In this document: positions 17,692-25,409 of the stretch, piece after piece
Numbering within the stretch: the first letter of the stretch is position 1
Layout of the letters: the number at the start of each line of letters is the position of its first letter
Source: VRUE01 sp036266075
GTDB taxonomy: Bacteria; Actinomycetota; Thermoleophilia; Solirubrobacterales; 70-9
Length of the DNA stretch: 64,000 nt
Reading direction: 5' to 3'
Assembly (NCBI GenBank): GCA_036266075.1
Contig: DATANV010000006.1
Span: forward strand, 248,001-312,000
Made by a program: the position numbers and the translations under genes
Notes under the pieces: model-generated
Seen by the model: only the letters and a program-made list of their open reading frames with translations
Database searches by the model: none
What the model was told of the DNA's origin: nothing

Positions 17692-18192
17692 ATGAGCGTG
17701 ATCGACGAGCTGCTGGCGGGCAACAGCCGTTACGCCGAGTCGTTGCCGCCCCGGCACCGCGACGTTCGGCCCAGCCGCAAGCTGGCGATCGTCACCTGCA
17801 TGGACTCGCGGCTCGACGTCTTCGCGGCGCTCGGCCTCGGCGATGGCGAGGCGCACGTCCTGCGCAACGCCGGCGGCGTGATCACCGACGACGTGATCCG
17901 TTCGCTGGCGATCTCGCAGCGCAAACTCGGCACCGAGGCGGTGATGCTGATTCACCACACCGACTGCGGCATGCAGAAGATCACCGATGACGGCTTCCGG
18001 GCCGAGCTGCAGGAGGCGGCCGGCGTCTCCCCCGCCTTCGCGATCGAGTCCTTCTCCGACGTCGAGGCCGACGTCCGCCAATCGATCTTGCGCGTGCGCC
18101 GCTCGGCCTTCCTCCCGCATCGCGACCAGGTGCGCGGCTTCGTCTACGACGTCGACAGCCACTGCCTGCGCGAGGTCGAGGCCGGCGTGTAG
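17692..18192 (+). CDS. Beta-class carbonic anhydrase
   Basis: Zinc enzyme interconverting CO2 and bicarbonate. 166 residues, the short form. Zinc ligands and the Asp-Arg dyad are visible: TCMDSRLDV (Cys, Asp, Arg; about residues 35-43) and MLIHHTDCGM (His and Cys; about 85-94). LRNAGGVITDDVIRSL (about 57-72) is family-specific. ATG start. Located downstream of two small regulators on the same strand, convergent with a cupin gene. Confidence 0.92.
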   Translation: MSVIDELLAGNSRYAESLPPRHRDVRPSRKLAIVTCMDSRLDVFAALGLGDGEAHVLRNAGGVITDDVIRSLAISQRKLGTEAVMLIHHTDCGMQKITDDGFRAELQEAAGVSPAFAIESFSDVEADVRQSILRVRRSAFLPHRDQVRGFVYDVDSHCLREVEAGV

Positions 18193-18195
18193 ACC

Positions 18196-18214
18196 GCGGC
18201 GGGACGCTCGCCGC
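18196..18214. terminator. Hairpin between convergent genes
   Basis: GCGGCG (18196-18201) and CGCCGC (18209-18214) can pair around a 7-base loop, four bases after the carbonic anhydrase stop and before the cupin stop on the other strand. No T-run follows, so it is at best a weak or factor-assisted terminator. Confidence 0.35.
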
Positions 18215-18224
18215 CGCTCACTCG

Positions 18225-18647
18225 TCAGGTCAGCTCCGGCGGCAGTGCCCGTGGGCCGTCCGGATAGAGGGCTGCGAGCTGCTCGTCGGTCATCTCCAGC
18301 GTGTTCGCCGCTTCGGGCGGGGCACCGACGACGTACCAGAGCTGCTCAGCGCCGGTGTCGTTGAAGACCTGGCGGGTCGACTCCGGCTCCACCAGGACTG
18401 CGTCGAGCGGGCTCAGCGTCAGCAGGTCGTCGTCGACGCGCATGCGGCCGCTGCCCTCGAGCAGCAGATAGAGCTCCTCCTGACCGAAGTGCCGGTGGCG
18501 GGTCGATGCCTGGCCCGGCCGCAGCCGCCAGAGGCGGGCGCCGAGCCGCGTCGCGCCGAGCTGGCGACCGAGGTCGGTGTTCTCGACCTTCATCTGGTTC
18601 GACGGGCGCCAGTGGGCCTCGTCGGCGGGGAGCAGGCGGTATGCCAC
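18225..18647 (-). CDS. Cupin-domain protein
   Basis: 140 residues forming a single small beta-barrel of the cupin_2 type. Motif 1 is RLRPGQASTRHRHFGQEELY (about 41-60; His, His and Glu are metal ligands) and motif 2 is around SPLDAVLVEPESTRQVFND. The last ligand His of motif 2 appears to be replaced by Gln (RQVFN), so metal binding may be altered. Function cannot be assigned; such proteins range from isomerases to sensors. Monocistronic, convergent with carbonic anhydrase. Confidence 0.8.
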   Translation of the reverse strand: MAYRLLPADEAHWRPSNQMKVENTDLGRQLGATRLGARLWRLRPGQASTRHRHFGQEELYLLLEGSGRMRVDDDLLTLSPLDAVLVEPESTRQVFNDTGAEQLWYVVGAPPEAANTLEMTDEQLAALYPDGPRALPPELT

Positions 18648-18775
18648 CGCGCCAACTTAGCTGGCGCCGGCCACGGCCCGCTGGACCTCTTTCTCGTTCA
18701 TCGCGGATGGCCCGGACGCGCGCCGAGGAGGACAATCATCCCTCCGCTGCGCGGAAAGGGCCGTACGCTGTAGGC

Positions 18776-20359
18776 GTGCCCGGTCCCGTCAGTCGTGTCC
18801 TCTCGGCGTCACAGCTGCAGACGCTGGCCGAGCACGGCGAGGAGCGCACCGCCGCGGTCGGCGAGACGCTCTTCCAGATCGGCGACGCGACCTACCCGTT
18901 CATCGCGATCGTCGAGGGCGAGGCCGTCGTGACCGATGCCGCCGGGCACGAGATCGTCCGTCACGGAGCCTCCGGATTCCTCGGCGAGATGAACCTGCTC
19001 TCCGGCCAGACGGTCTTCCTCACCGCCGTCGTCACCCAGCCGATGCGCTACATCGCAGTCGAGCGCGAAACCCTGCGACAGCTGCTCTTCGACGACGGCT
19101 CGCTCTCCGACCTGCTGCTCTCCGCCTTCGTCCAGCGGCGCGAGCTGCTGCAGCAGCGGGAGGGAATCGGGATAGAGATCGTCGGCCCACGCGACTCAGC
19201 CGCCACGCGGCGCCTGATCGACTTCGCCCGGCACCAGCGACTGCCGTACTCATGGGCCGATCCTGAGGAAGGCGAGGACGGGGCGGCACAGATCGCCCAG
19301 CTCGAACCGAGCGAGATCCCCCTGGTGCGACTGCCCGGCGGGCGCGAGCTGCGCGCACCGAGCAACGGCCAACTCTCGCGCGCGCTCGGGATCGGGCTCG
19401 AGCTCAACCGACGCGAAGAGGTCGACCTGGCCGTCATCGGGGGCGGGCCGGCGGGCCTCGGCGCGGCGGTCTACGGCGCTTCGGAGGGCCTCGACACGCT
19501 GCTGATCGACAGCACCGTGCTCGGCGGGCAGGCCGGCACCTCGCGCCGCATCGAGAACTACCTCGGGTTCCCGGCCGGGATCAGCGGCACCGAGCTGACC
19601 AGCCGCGCGGTGACCCAGGCGCGCAAGTTCGGCGCGCGGACCGCGACCCCCTACAGCGCCGAGGCACTCGAGCCGGGGGCCGGGGGGCACGTCGTCCGGC
19701 TCGAGGGCGGCACCGAGGTCGCGGCGCGGGCGGTTTTGCTCGCGACCGGCGCCGAATACCGCCGCCTGCCGGTCGAGGGACTCGACCGCTACGAGGGGAT
19801 CAGCGTCTTCTACGCGGCCGGACCGCCCGAGGCACGGCTCTGCGGCGCCCAGCGCGTCGGCGTGGTCGGCGGCGGCAACTCGGCGGCGCAGGCGGCCGTC
19901 TGGCTGGCGCGGGGCGGCGCCTTGGTCACCCTCCTGCACCGCCGCGCCAGCCTCAGCGAGACGATGTCGCACTACTTGATCGACGAGCTGGAGCGCTACG
20001 GCGTCGCGGTACGCGATCGCAGCGAAATCGCCGCCCTGCACGGTGAGGACGACGAGCTCGAAGCGGTGACGCTGACCGATGGCGAGCGGCTGCCAGTCGC
20101 CTTCCTCTTCCTCTTCCTCGGCGCGGTGCCCTGCACCGAGTGGCTCGGCGACGTCGTCGCGCGCGACCCCGACGGTTTCCTCCTCACCGGTCCCGAGGCG
20201 GGGGCGGAGGGCCTGCTGGAGACCAGCGTGCCCGGCGTCTTCGCCGCCGGCGACGTGCGCTCGGGCTCGATCAAGCGCTGCGCCACCGCCGTGGGAGAGG
20301 GCGCGACCGTCGTTCGCTTCGTCCACGAACGCCTCGCCCCCGTGAGCGCCTCGCGCTGA
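18776..20359 (+). CDS. cNMP-binding-domain thioredoxin reductase-like flavoprotein
   Basis: 527 residues from GTG 18776. Residues about 10-130 form a cyclic-nucleotide-binding-like beta roll (GEMNLLSGQ). Residues about 220-520 form a thioredoxin-reductase-type FAD/NAD(P)H unit: GGGPAGLGAAVYGASEG (FAD), GGQAGTSRRIENYLG, GGGNSAAQAA (NADPH) and AGDVRSGSIKRCA. The redox CxxC of true TrxR is absent: the corresponding stretch is FYAAGPPEARLCG, which is usual for this fusion family. Electron acceptor unknown. A separate true trxB occurs at 50.1 kb. Earlier in-frame starts are inside the divergent cupin leader and are rejected. Confidence 0.88.
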   Translation: MPGPVSRVLSASQLQTLAEHGEERTAAVGETLFQIGDATYPFIAIVEGEAVVTDAAGHEIVRHGASGFLGEMNLLSGQTVFLTAVVTQPMRYIAVERETLRQLLFDDGSLSDLLLSAFVQRRELLQQREGIGIEIVGPRDSAATRRLIDFARHQRLPYSWADPEEGEDGAAQIAQLEPSEIPLVRLPGGRELRAPSNGQLSRALGIGLELNRREEVDLAVIGGGPAGLGAAVYGASEGLDTLLIDSTVLGGQAGTSRRIENYLGFPAGISGTELTSRAVTQARKFGARTATPYSAEALEPGAGGHVVRLEGGTEVAARAVLLATGAEYRRLPVEGLDRYEGISVFYAAGPPEARLCGAQRVGVVGGGNSAAQAAVWLARGGALVTLLHRRASLSETMSHYLIDELERYGVAVRDRSEIAALHGEDDELEAVTLTDGERLPVAFLFLFLGAVPCTEWLGDVVARDPDGFLLTGPEAGAEGLLETSVPGVFAAGDVRSGSIKRCATAVGEGATVVRFVHERLAPVSASR

Positions 20360-20362
20360 GCC

Positions 20363-20992
20363 CTACGGCGGCGTCATCAACGCGACCGGCAGCGAAAGGC
20401 CAGCCGAGCGGCGAAGCGTGGCGATGCGACGACCGGGTTGTATGGCCGGGCGGATCTCGCCGACGCGATCGCCGAGGCCGGCGACGGTCGCGTCCAGGTC
20501 GGGGACGACGAAGGCCAGGCCCCAGAAGAAGGCGGGATGGTCGCCGCCGGCGCGCTCGATCGCCTCGTCGGGCTCCTGGACGACCTCGAGGATCGTCGCG
20601 CCCAAGCGGAAGAACGCCTGCCGCGGCGCGCCCGCCGGCGTCGGCTCCTCGCGGACGCGGCGCAGGTCCAGGCCCGCCGCCTGCAGCGCGGCGACGGTCC
20701 GCTCGAGCGCCGGCGTGATTGCGACCACGTGATCGAGAGCGGCGATGCCGTTGGGGTGGGCCGGCGCCGCGGCCGGTGGATCGCGATCCGAAGCGGCGGT
20801 CGCGAGGCCGTCGAGCTCGGTGCCCGCGACCCCGCGCAGGGACCAGCCGGCAAGGCCCTCGCCGGCGTCCGATCCGGCCAGGCGAATCCGCACGTCGCCG
20901 ACGACGCAGACGTCGCCGTCGAGCTCGAAGCCAACAGCCGCCCAAGCCTGCGGCTCGTCGGCGACCGCCAGCTCGTCGATCGTCGCGCTCAC
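20363..20992 (-). CDS. VOC-superfamily (glyoxalase-like) protein
   Basis: 209 residues with a vicinal-oxygen-chelate fold in the second half: NGIAALDHVVAITPALERT (about 81-99) starts a beta-alpha-beta-beta-beta unit, RQAFFRLGATILEVVQEP is the paired metal-ligand strand, and AFFWGLAFVVPDLDATVAGL starts the second unit. Candidate ligands are His in LDHV and Glu in ILEVV. The N-terminal 75 residues look like a degenerate further unit. Substrate unknown. Convergent with the flavoprotein gene with three bases between stops. Confidence 0.75.
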   Translation of the reverse strand: MSATIDELAVADEPQAWAAVGFELDGDVCVVGDVRIRLAGSDAGEGLAGWSLRGVAGTELDGLATAASDRDPPAAAPAHPNGIAALDHVVAITPALERTVAALQAAGLDLRRVREEPTPAGAPRQAFFRLGATILEVVQEPDEAIERAGGDHPAFFWGLAFVVPDLDATVAGLGDRVGEIRPAIQPGRRIATLRRSAGLSLPVALMTPP

Positions 20993-21008
20993 GCCGGAAC
21001 CGTAGCCG

Positions 21009-21767
21009 TCAGCTCCGCAGATCCTCGAGCGTGCTGCCGCTGACCACCGAGCTCGGCTGTTCGGCGACGACGTCGGAGCCCGGACGGGCCTCGTCGTCGC
21101 GGCGCTTGATCAGCAGCCACTGGGGCTTCTCTCCCCGGCGAGTGCGCTGCAAGGCGAAGCCGCCGCGCAGCTTTTCGCCGTGCAGGACGAAGACCGCGTG
21201 ACCGCGATCGAGCGCCTCCGGCCAGGCAACCCGGCCGCCCTGCTCGTAGTAGCCGCGGTCCCAGACGATCACGTGGCCACCGTCGATCGCCCCCTCGAAC
21301 TCGTTGTACGAGATCGAGTGGTCCTCGACCTCGATCGCAAGGCGCTTGACGGCGGGGTCCATCGACGGCCCTTTCGGCACCGCCCACGAGCGCATCGCCC
21401 CGCCGACCTCGAGGCGCAGGTCGAAGTGGTGCGCCGTCGCGGCGTGCTCCTGGACCACGAAGACGCCAGCGCTGACGCCACGGATCGCGAACTGCTCGTG
21501 CCCCTCGACCTTCACCTCCTCGGTCTCCACACTGGCAACCCGCGCCGCCCGCGGCCCCTCGCGCAGGAACGCCACGAGCGCATCGACCGCCTGCGGTGGC
21601 CCCTCGGCGTGGATCAGCACCTCGCCCTCCTCGGCGTTGCGCACCCAACCCATCGCGCCCAGCTTGCGCGCCCGCCGCACCGTCGCCTCACGGAAGCCGA
21701 CGCCCTGTACACCCCCGCGCACGACCGCGCGCACCGCCCTCGCCGTTGCGTCTGCCGACTTCGCCAC
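21009..21767 (-). CDS. Acylphosphatase - LigD-type 3'-phosphoesterase fusion
   Basis: 252 residues in two domains. Residues about 11-95 are acylphosphatase: VRGGVQGVGFREATVRRARK with the catalytic Arg, and GWVRNAEEGEV with the catalytic Asn. Residues about 100-225 match the phosphoesterase (PE) domain of the DNA end-joining ligase LigD: FVVQEHAATAHHFDLRLEVG with the metal-binding His pair and Asp, AVPKGPSMDP, and HSISYNEFEGAI / GHVIVWDRGYY. PE removes 3' ribonucleotides or phosphates at breaks. No ligase or Ku gene is in the window. The fusion partners have no known joint role. Confidence 0.85.
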   Translation of the reverse strand: MAKSADATARAVRAVVRGGVQGVGFREATVRRARKLGAMGWVRNAEEGEVLIHAEGPPQAVDALVAFLREGPRAARVASVETEEVKVEGHEQFAIRGVSAGVFVVQEHAATAHHFDLRLEVGGAMRSWAVPKGPSMDPAVKRLAIEVEDHSISYNEFEGAIDGGHVIVWDRGYYEQGGRVAWPEALDRGHAVFVLHGEKLRGGFALQRTRRGEKPQWLLIKRRDDEARPGSDVVAEQPSSVVSGSTLEDLRS

Positions 21768-21815
21768 CTCGTCCCATTGTCCGATGATCGGCAGGCGGGG
21801 GCAAGCCTGGAAGCG

Positions 21816-22838
21816 TCAGACCCCCTCCGCACCCACCGGGGTGTTCGGCCTCCAGTCGCTTGTCACCCGCACGCCGATGCCATGAAGCGCCGGCAGCAGG
21901 TCACTCAAACTGAACAGATCCTCCGGGTTGAAGCATCCCGGCCGGGCGTTCCCTTCGAGCAGCAGCTCTCCGAACAGGCGCGCGGCGGCAGCCGTGGTCC
22001 GGTAGTCACCCTCGCACTCGAGCACCGAAGCGCCCAGCCGTTCGGCGCCACGCCGCGCCCCGACCCAGATCGCGGTCGGCTCTCTGGAAGCTTCAGCCGC
22101 TCCACTGCGGTCGAGAGCGAACGCGGCTTTGGGCAGGACGGAGATCAGGCGCAACGCATTCATCGTGCGCAGCGCCAGGCTCAACGGCCAATCGCCAAAA
22201 CCAAGGTAGGTCTCGACCCCACGCTGCCCCGCGACTCCGCCGAACCCGCCGTCCTCGCCCTCTGCCACCTCGATGAAGGAGAGCTCGCCGAAAGGCGCGG
22301 GCATCGGCAGCTCGACCACGCGGTGGTGGCGCCGTGAGGTCAAACCATGGTGGACGAATTCCCCACCGGCCTTCCCCGCCGTTCCCGCGCTGAGCACGGT
22401 GAAGGCGACCTCGAGGCAATCGGCTTCCGGATGCCTCCCCAGTAAATCGGCGGCCACCAGGTTGGTGACGCCGGGAACCAACCCGGCGTTGAGCAGGACG
22501 GTTCCCTTCGGCCCGTTCGCTTCGGCGGCGATCGCAGCCGCAGCTCGGCCAGGCGCGTGGCTGCAATTGACGAGGACGCTGCCCTGTCCGAGCACCGTCC
22601 GCTCGGCCGCCCAGTCTGGATGCGGCACCGTGCTGACGACCAGATCGACATTCCGCAGGGCGGGGGCCACTGCCTCAGGCCGGTCGAGATCGAGTTGCCG
22701 GAAGTCCCCTCGCCGCCCGGGTCGACGCCCCGCGGGGTGCACTGTCCAACCGGCGGACTCGAATTGCGCGACGACCGCGCCGCCCAGTGCGCCTTGCGCG
22801 CCGATCACGCAGGCATCCCGGCTGAGAGGTGCTGTCAT
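21816..22838 (-). CDS. Saccharopine dehydrogenase-like NAD(P)-binding reductase
   Basis: 340 residues from ATG 22838, which overlaps the P450 stop (ATGA). Rossmann opening DACVIGAQGALGGAVVAQFE (about 8-27), then VDLVVSTVPHPD, VLVNCSHAPG and LLNAGLVPGVTNLVAADLL, the pattern of saccharopine dehydrogenase-like oxidoreductases. Real lysine-pathway enzymes differ; the substrate here is unknown. Last gene of a three-gene operon with DUF4383 and P450, so it may act on the P450 product. Upstream in-frame sequence to 23141 belongs to the P450 frame region and is rejected. Confidence 0.8.
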   Translation of the reverse strand: MTAPLSRDACVIGAQGALGGAVVAQFESAGWTVHPAGRRPGRRGDFRQLDLDRPEAVAPALRNVDLVVSTVPHPDWAAERTVLGQGSVLVNCSHAPGRAAAAIAAEANGPKGTVLLNAGLVPGVTNLVAADLLGRHPEADCLEVAFTVLSAGTAGKAGGEFVHHGLTSRRHHRVVELPMPAPFGELSFIEVAEGEDGGFGGVAGQRGVETYLGFGDWPLSLALRTMNALRLISVLPKAAFALDRSGAAEASREPTAIWVGARRGAERLGASVLECEGDYRTTAAAARLFGELLLEGNARPGCFNPEDLFSLSDLLPALHGIGVRVTSDWRPNTPVGAEGV

Positions 22839-24247
22839 GTTGCGCAGCGCCGGCGTGTAAGCGTCACGCGGGCACCTCGGCTGGGCGGATAGGTGACGAA
22901 GCGGCGGACGGGGCGCTCGGGCTTCTCCTCCGACGGGGAAAGCTCGCAGCGGTCCAATACCCGCCGCAGGATCACCTTCATCTCGAAGGTGGCGAAGGAA
23001 GCCCCGAGACAACGACGCACGCCGCCGCCGAAGGGAATCCACGTGTAGGTGTCGGCACCGCCGTCCTCGAAGCGCTCGGGACGAAAGGCGTCCGGATCGG
23101 GGTAGAGATCGGGACGACGGTGGGTGAGAATCGTCGAGCATCCGACGAAGGCTCCGGCCGGGACCGCGTAGCCGCCAATCTCCATCGGCTCGGTCAGCCT
23201 GCGGATCGCATAGGGGATGATCGAGCGGCTGCGCAGGGTCTCCTTGACGACGCAGTCCAGGTAGGCCTCATCGCCTGCGGCGAGGGTGGCGCGCAGCCGA
23301 TCGAGCACGGTGGGATTTCGCAACAGGCGCTCGAAGGCCCAGGCAAGCGCCGTCGCGGTCGTCTCGTGGCCGGCCAGCAGCAGCGTCACGAGCTGGTCGC
23401 GCAGCTCACCCTCGCTCATCCCCTCGCCGTGCTCGTCACGAGCGAGCAAGAGCATCGACAAGACATCGTCTCGCTCCTCCAGCGACGGATCGGCGCGCCT
23501 TCGCTCGATCTCGTCGTAGAGGATTGCGTCCACCTGCTCGCGCAGGGCGAGGAAGCGCCCCCACGGACTGTGGCGGCCCAGGTCATATCCCAGCGGAGGC
23601 CAGAGCAGGGCGGGCGAGGCGATCAGCTTCGGGATCAACCGTTCCAGCTCGGCGCGGCGGTCGATGTCCTCGATACCGAAGACGGCGCGCAAGATCACTC
23701 GCAGGGTGATCGCCTGCATCGAGGGGTGGATCGGGAATGTCGCATCGAGCGGCCAACGGTCCACCTCCGCTTCGGCGATCTCACCGATCAGGTCCCCATA
23801 GACGCGAATACGCTCGCCGTGAAAAGACGGCAGCATCAGCTTGCGCGTGTGCAGATGGCGCTTGCCGTCGAGCAACAGGACCGACTCCGGCCCCGCGACT
23901 GGCTCGGTGACGGCATTGCCCTCGCCCGCCTGTACGACCTCGGGGTCGCCGGTGAAGATGCGCTTGATCTCAAGCGGCTCGCAGACGACGACGAGCAGGC
24001 CGAGCGGCCACATCTTCAGCGAGAAAACGTCTCCATAGCGCCGTCGGCAGCGTTCGAGCAATCGGTGCTCGCGCAGCAGCCAGCGCGCACCCAGGAGGTG
24101 ACGCGGCAGGCGGGGTCCCGGTGGAATGCCGGCTAGGTCCGGCGGCGGAGGCTGAGGGAAGCGGGCTCTCTCAACTGTCGCCCTCGCCCGCCGTTCCTGC
24201 GTCTCCGCCGTCAACGGGAGGGTGTTGAGCAGCTCAGACCTGGACAT
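22835..24247 (-). CDS. Cytochrome P450
   Basis: Heme-thiolate monooxygenase, 470 residues from ATG 24247 (a GTG four codons upstream is possible). I-helix oxygen-activation motif LLLAGHETTATAL (about 288-300), K-helix KETLRSRS (about 337), PERF region FRPERFED, and the heme loop WIPFGGGVRRCLGASFA with the ligand Cys near residue 412. Proline-rich N-terminus (PPPPDLAGIPPGPRLP) without a membrane anchor indicates a soluble bacterial enzyme. Substrate unknown. Overlaps both neighbours in the operon. No ferredoxin or reductase is adjacent. Confidence 0.93.
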   Translation of the reverse strand: MSRSELLNTLPLTAETQERRARATVERARFPQPPPPDLAGIPPGPRLPRHLLGARWLLREHRLLERCRRRYGDVFSLKMWPLGLLVVVCEPLEIKRIFTGDPEVVQAGEGNAVTEPVAGPESVLLLDGKRHLHTRKLMLPSFHGERIRVYGDLIGEIAEAEVDRWPLDATFPIHPSMQAITLRVILRAVFGIEDIDRRAELERLIPKLIASPALLWPPLGYDLGRHSPWGRFLALREQVDAILYDEIERRRADPSLEERDDVLSMLLLARDEHGEGMSEGELRDQLVTLLLAGHETTATALAWAFERLLRNPTVLDRLRATLAAGDEAYLDCVVKETLRSRSIIPYAIRRLTEPMEIGGYAVPAGAFVGCSTILTHRRPDLYPDPDAFRPERFEDGGADTYTWIPFGGGVRRCLGASFATFEMKVILRRVLDRCELSPSEEKPERPVRRFVTYPPSRGARVTLTRRRCAT

Positions 24248-24740
24248 GCTCACCTGCACCTGACTCGGCGGCCGCGCTCGCGGCAGACGGAGACAGAAGA
24301 CCGGCGCAAAGCACCACCGCCCCCTCTACCGCATGGACGATCGAGCCGAGCGCGTCGGCCACGATGAACCCCAGCACGGGACCACTGAACAACAAGCCCC
24401 AGCAAGCCGCCACGAGGTAGAGCAGGCCGACGGCCATGGCATAGAGCCGGGAGGCTTCGGGGCGCACGCAGACAGCTAGGCCGCCGAGGCCAGTGGCGAG
24501 GTGAAAAACACCGTGCCAGCCGTTGACGGCGATCGAGATGCCCAGGAGGCTGACCTGGCCGTGAGCTTCGAGCGAGGATCCGCTCGTGCCCCCAGAGGCG
24601 AGCGCGCCGATCCCGTCCAGAGCCCACCAAAGGCCGAATACGGCAACGGCGATCTGGGCTGGCGTCCACACGCGCTTGAACCGGGCGCCCACGCTTGCCG
24701 CACCGCCCCGATCCCCCCGCTCCCATGCCTTGGTTCCCAT
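24234..24740 (-). CDS. DUF4383 membrane protein
   Basis: 168 residues, four hydrophobic segments (about 28-50, 65-90, 97-118, 121-148). The segment VNGWHGVFHLATGLGGL matches the conserved HxxxHLxxG pattern of DUF4383, a family of unknown function. ATG 24740 follows AGGAGG by seven bases. First gene of the operon under the palindromic operator at 24755-24782 and overlapped by the P450 start. Confidence 0.8.
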   Translation of the reverse strand: MGTKAWERGDRGGAASVGARFKRVWTPAQIAVAVFGLWWALDGIGALASGGTSGSSLEAHGQVSLLGISIAVNGWHGVFHLATGLGGLAVCVRPEASRLYAMAVGLLYLVAACWGLLFSGPVLGFIVADALGSIVHAVEGAVVLCAGLLSPSAASAAAESGAGEHVQV

Positions 24741-24754
24741 TCAATTCCTCCTGC

Positions 24755-24782
24755 TAGGTCCAATACAGTCGTATTGGACCTA
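24755..24782. promoter_or_regulatory. Perfect 28-bp operator palindrome between the TetR gene and its divergent operon
   Basis: Half-sites TAGGTCCAATAC (24755-24766) and GTATTGGACCTA (24771-24782) are exact reverse complements around AGTC. It lies between two divergent starts only 55 bases apart (24740 and 24795), in a locally AT-richer stretch. Position and symmetry point to the binding site of the adjacent TetR protein, controlling both directions. Confidence 0.8.
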
Positions 24783-24798
24783 CAATACACCCGTATGG
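24783..24798. promoter_or_regulatory. Second, weaker TetR operator overlapping the tetR start codon
   Basis: CAATAC (24783-24788), ACCC, GTATGG (24793-24798) repeats the CAATAC-N4-GTATtG core of the main operator with one mismatch. It follows the first site directly and covers the ATG of the regulator, suggesting autorepression by tandem dimers. Confidence 0.6.
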
Positions 24799-25409
24799 CA
24801 GCGCACGTCGAGACACCGTCCACGCGGGAACGCATCTGCGAAGCGGCGCTGCTGGGCTTTGCCGAAGACGGGGTGGCCGCGACCTCGATCAGGGACGTAG
24901 CGGCGGCGGCCGGCGTCTCCCCTGGCCTCGTCCAACATCACTTCACGACGAAGGACAAGCTGCGTGAGGCCGTCAACGAGTACGTCGTCACCCGCGCTGC
25001 GGAGACCTTCGCGGATCTGCCGAGCGGAGAATCCTCGGAGGAGATCCAGAGGGAGCTCGGCGATCGGGTGACCGGCTGGGCCCGCGAGCACCCCGAGGCC
25101 CTCCTCTACGTCGCACGCCTCAGCGCCGACGAGGACCCATCTGCACTGGAGATATTCGACGCGTTCCTCGCGATCGCCAATCGCCAATGGCGACGGCTCG
25201 CCGAAGAGGGCGTGCTCCGGCCCGACCTGGACATCGAGTGGGCGTCGTTGCAGGCCATCGTCCTGATCCTCGGCAGCGCCCTCTTCGAGGGCGCGATCAG
25301 CCGGCACCTCCCCAAACCCTGGCGCGATGCGGAGCAGCTAGAGCGCTGGAACCGAGCCAGCTCGGAGCTTTTCCGACGGGGTTTGTATTCCGAGGGAGAT
25401 GGCCGCTAG
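24795..25409 (+). CDS. TetR-family transcriptional regulator
   Basis: 204 residues. N-terminal HTH: TRERICEAALLGFAEDGVAATSIRDVAAAAGVSPGLVQHHFTTKDKLREAV (about residues 10-60), with recognition helix SPGLVQHHF. The C-terminal ligand domain has the TetR_C pattern and no recognised ligand. Divergent from the DUF4383-P450-reductase operon, with two operator copies in between; it probably represses that operon and itself, perhaps responding to a P450 substrate. Its stop overlaps the convergent sulfatase stop by four bases. Confidence 0.92.
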   Translation: MAAHVETPSTRERICEAALLGFAEDGVAATSIRDVAAAAGVSPGLVQHHFTTKDKLREAVNEYVVTRAAETFADLPSGESSEEIQRELGDRVTGWAREHPEALLYVARLSADEDPSALEIFDAFLAIANRQWRRLAEEGVLRPDLDIEWASLQAIVLILGSALFEGAISRHLPKPWRDAEQLERWNRASSELFRRGLYSEGDGR

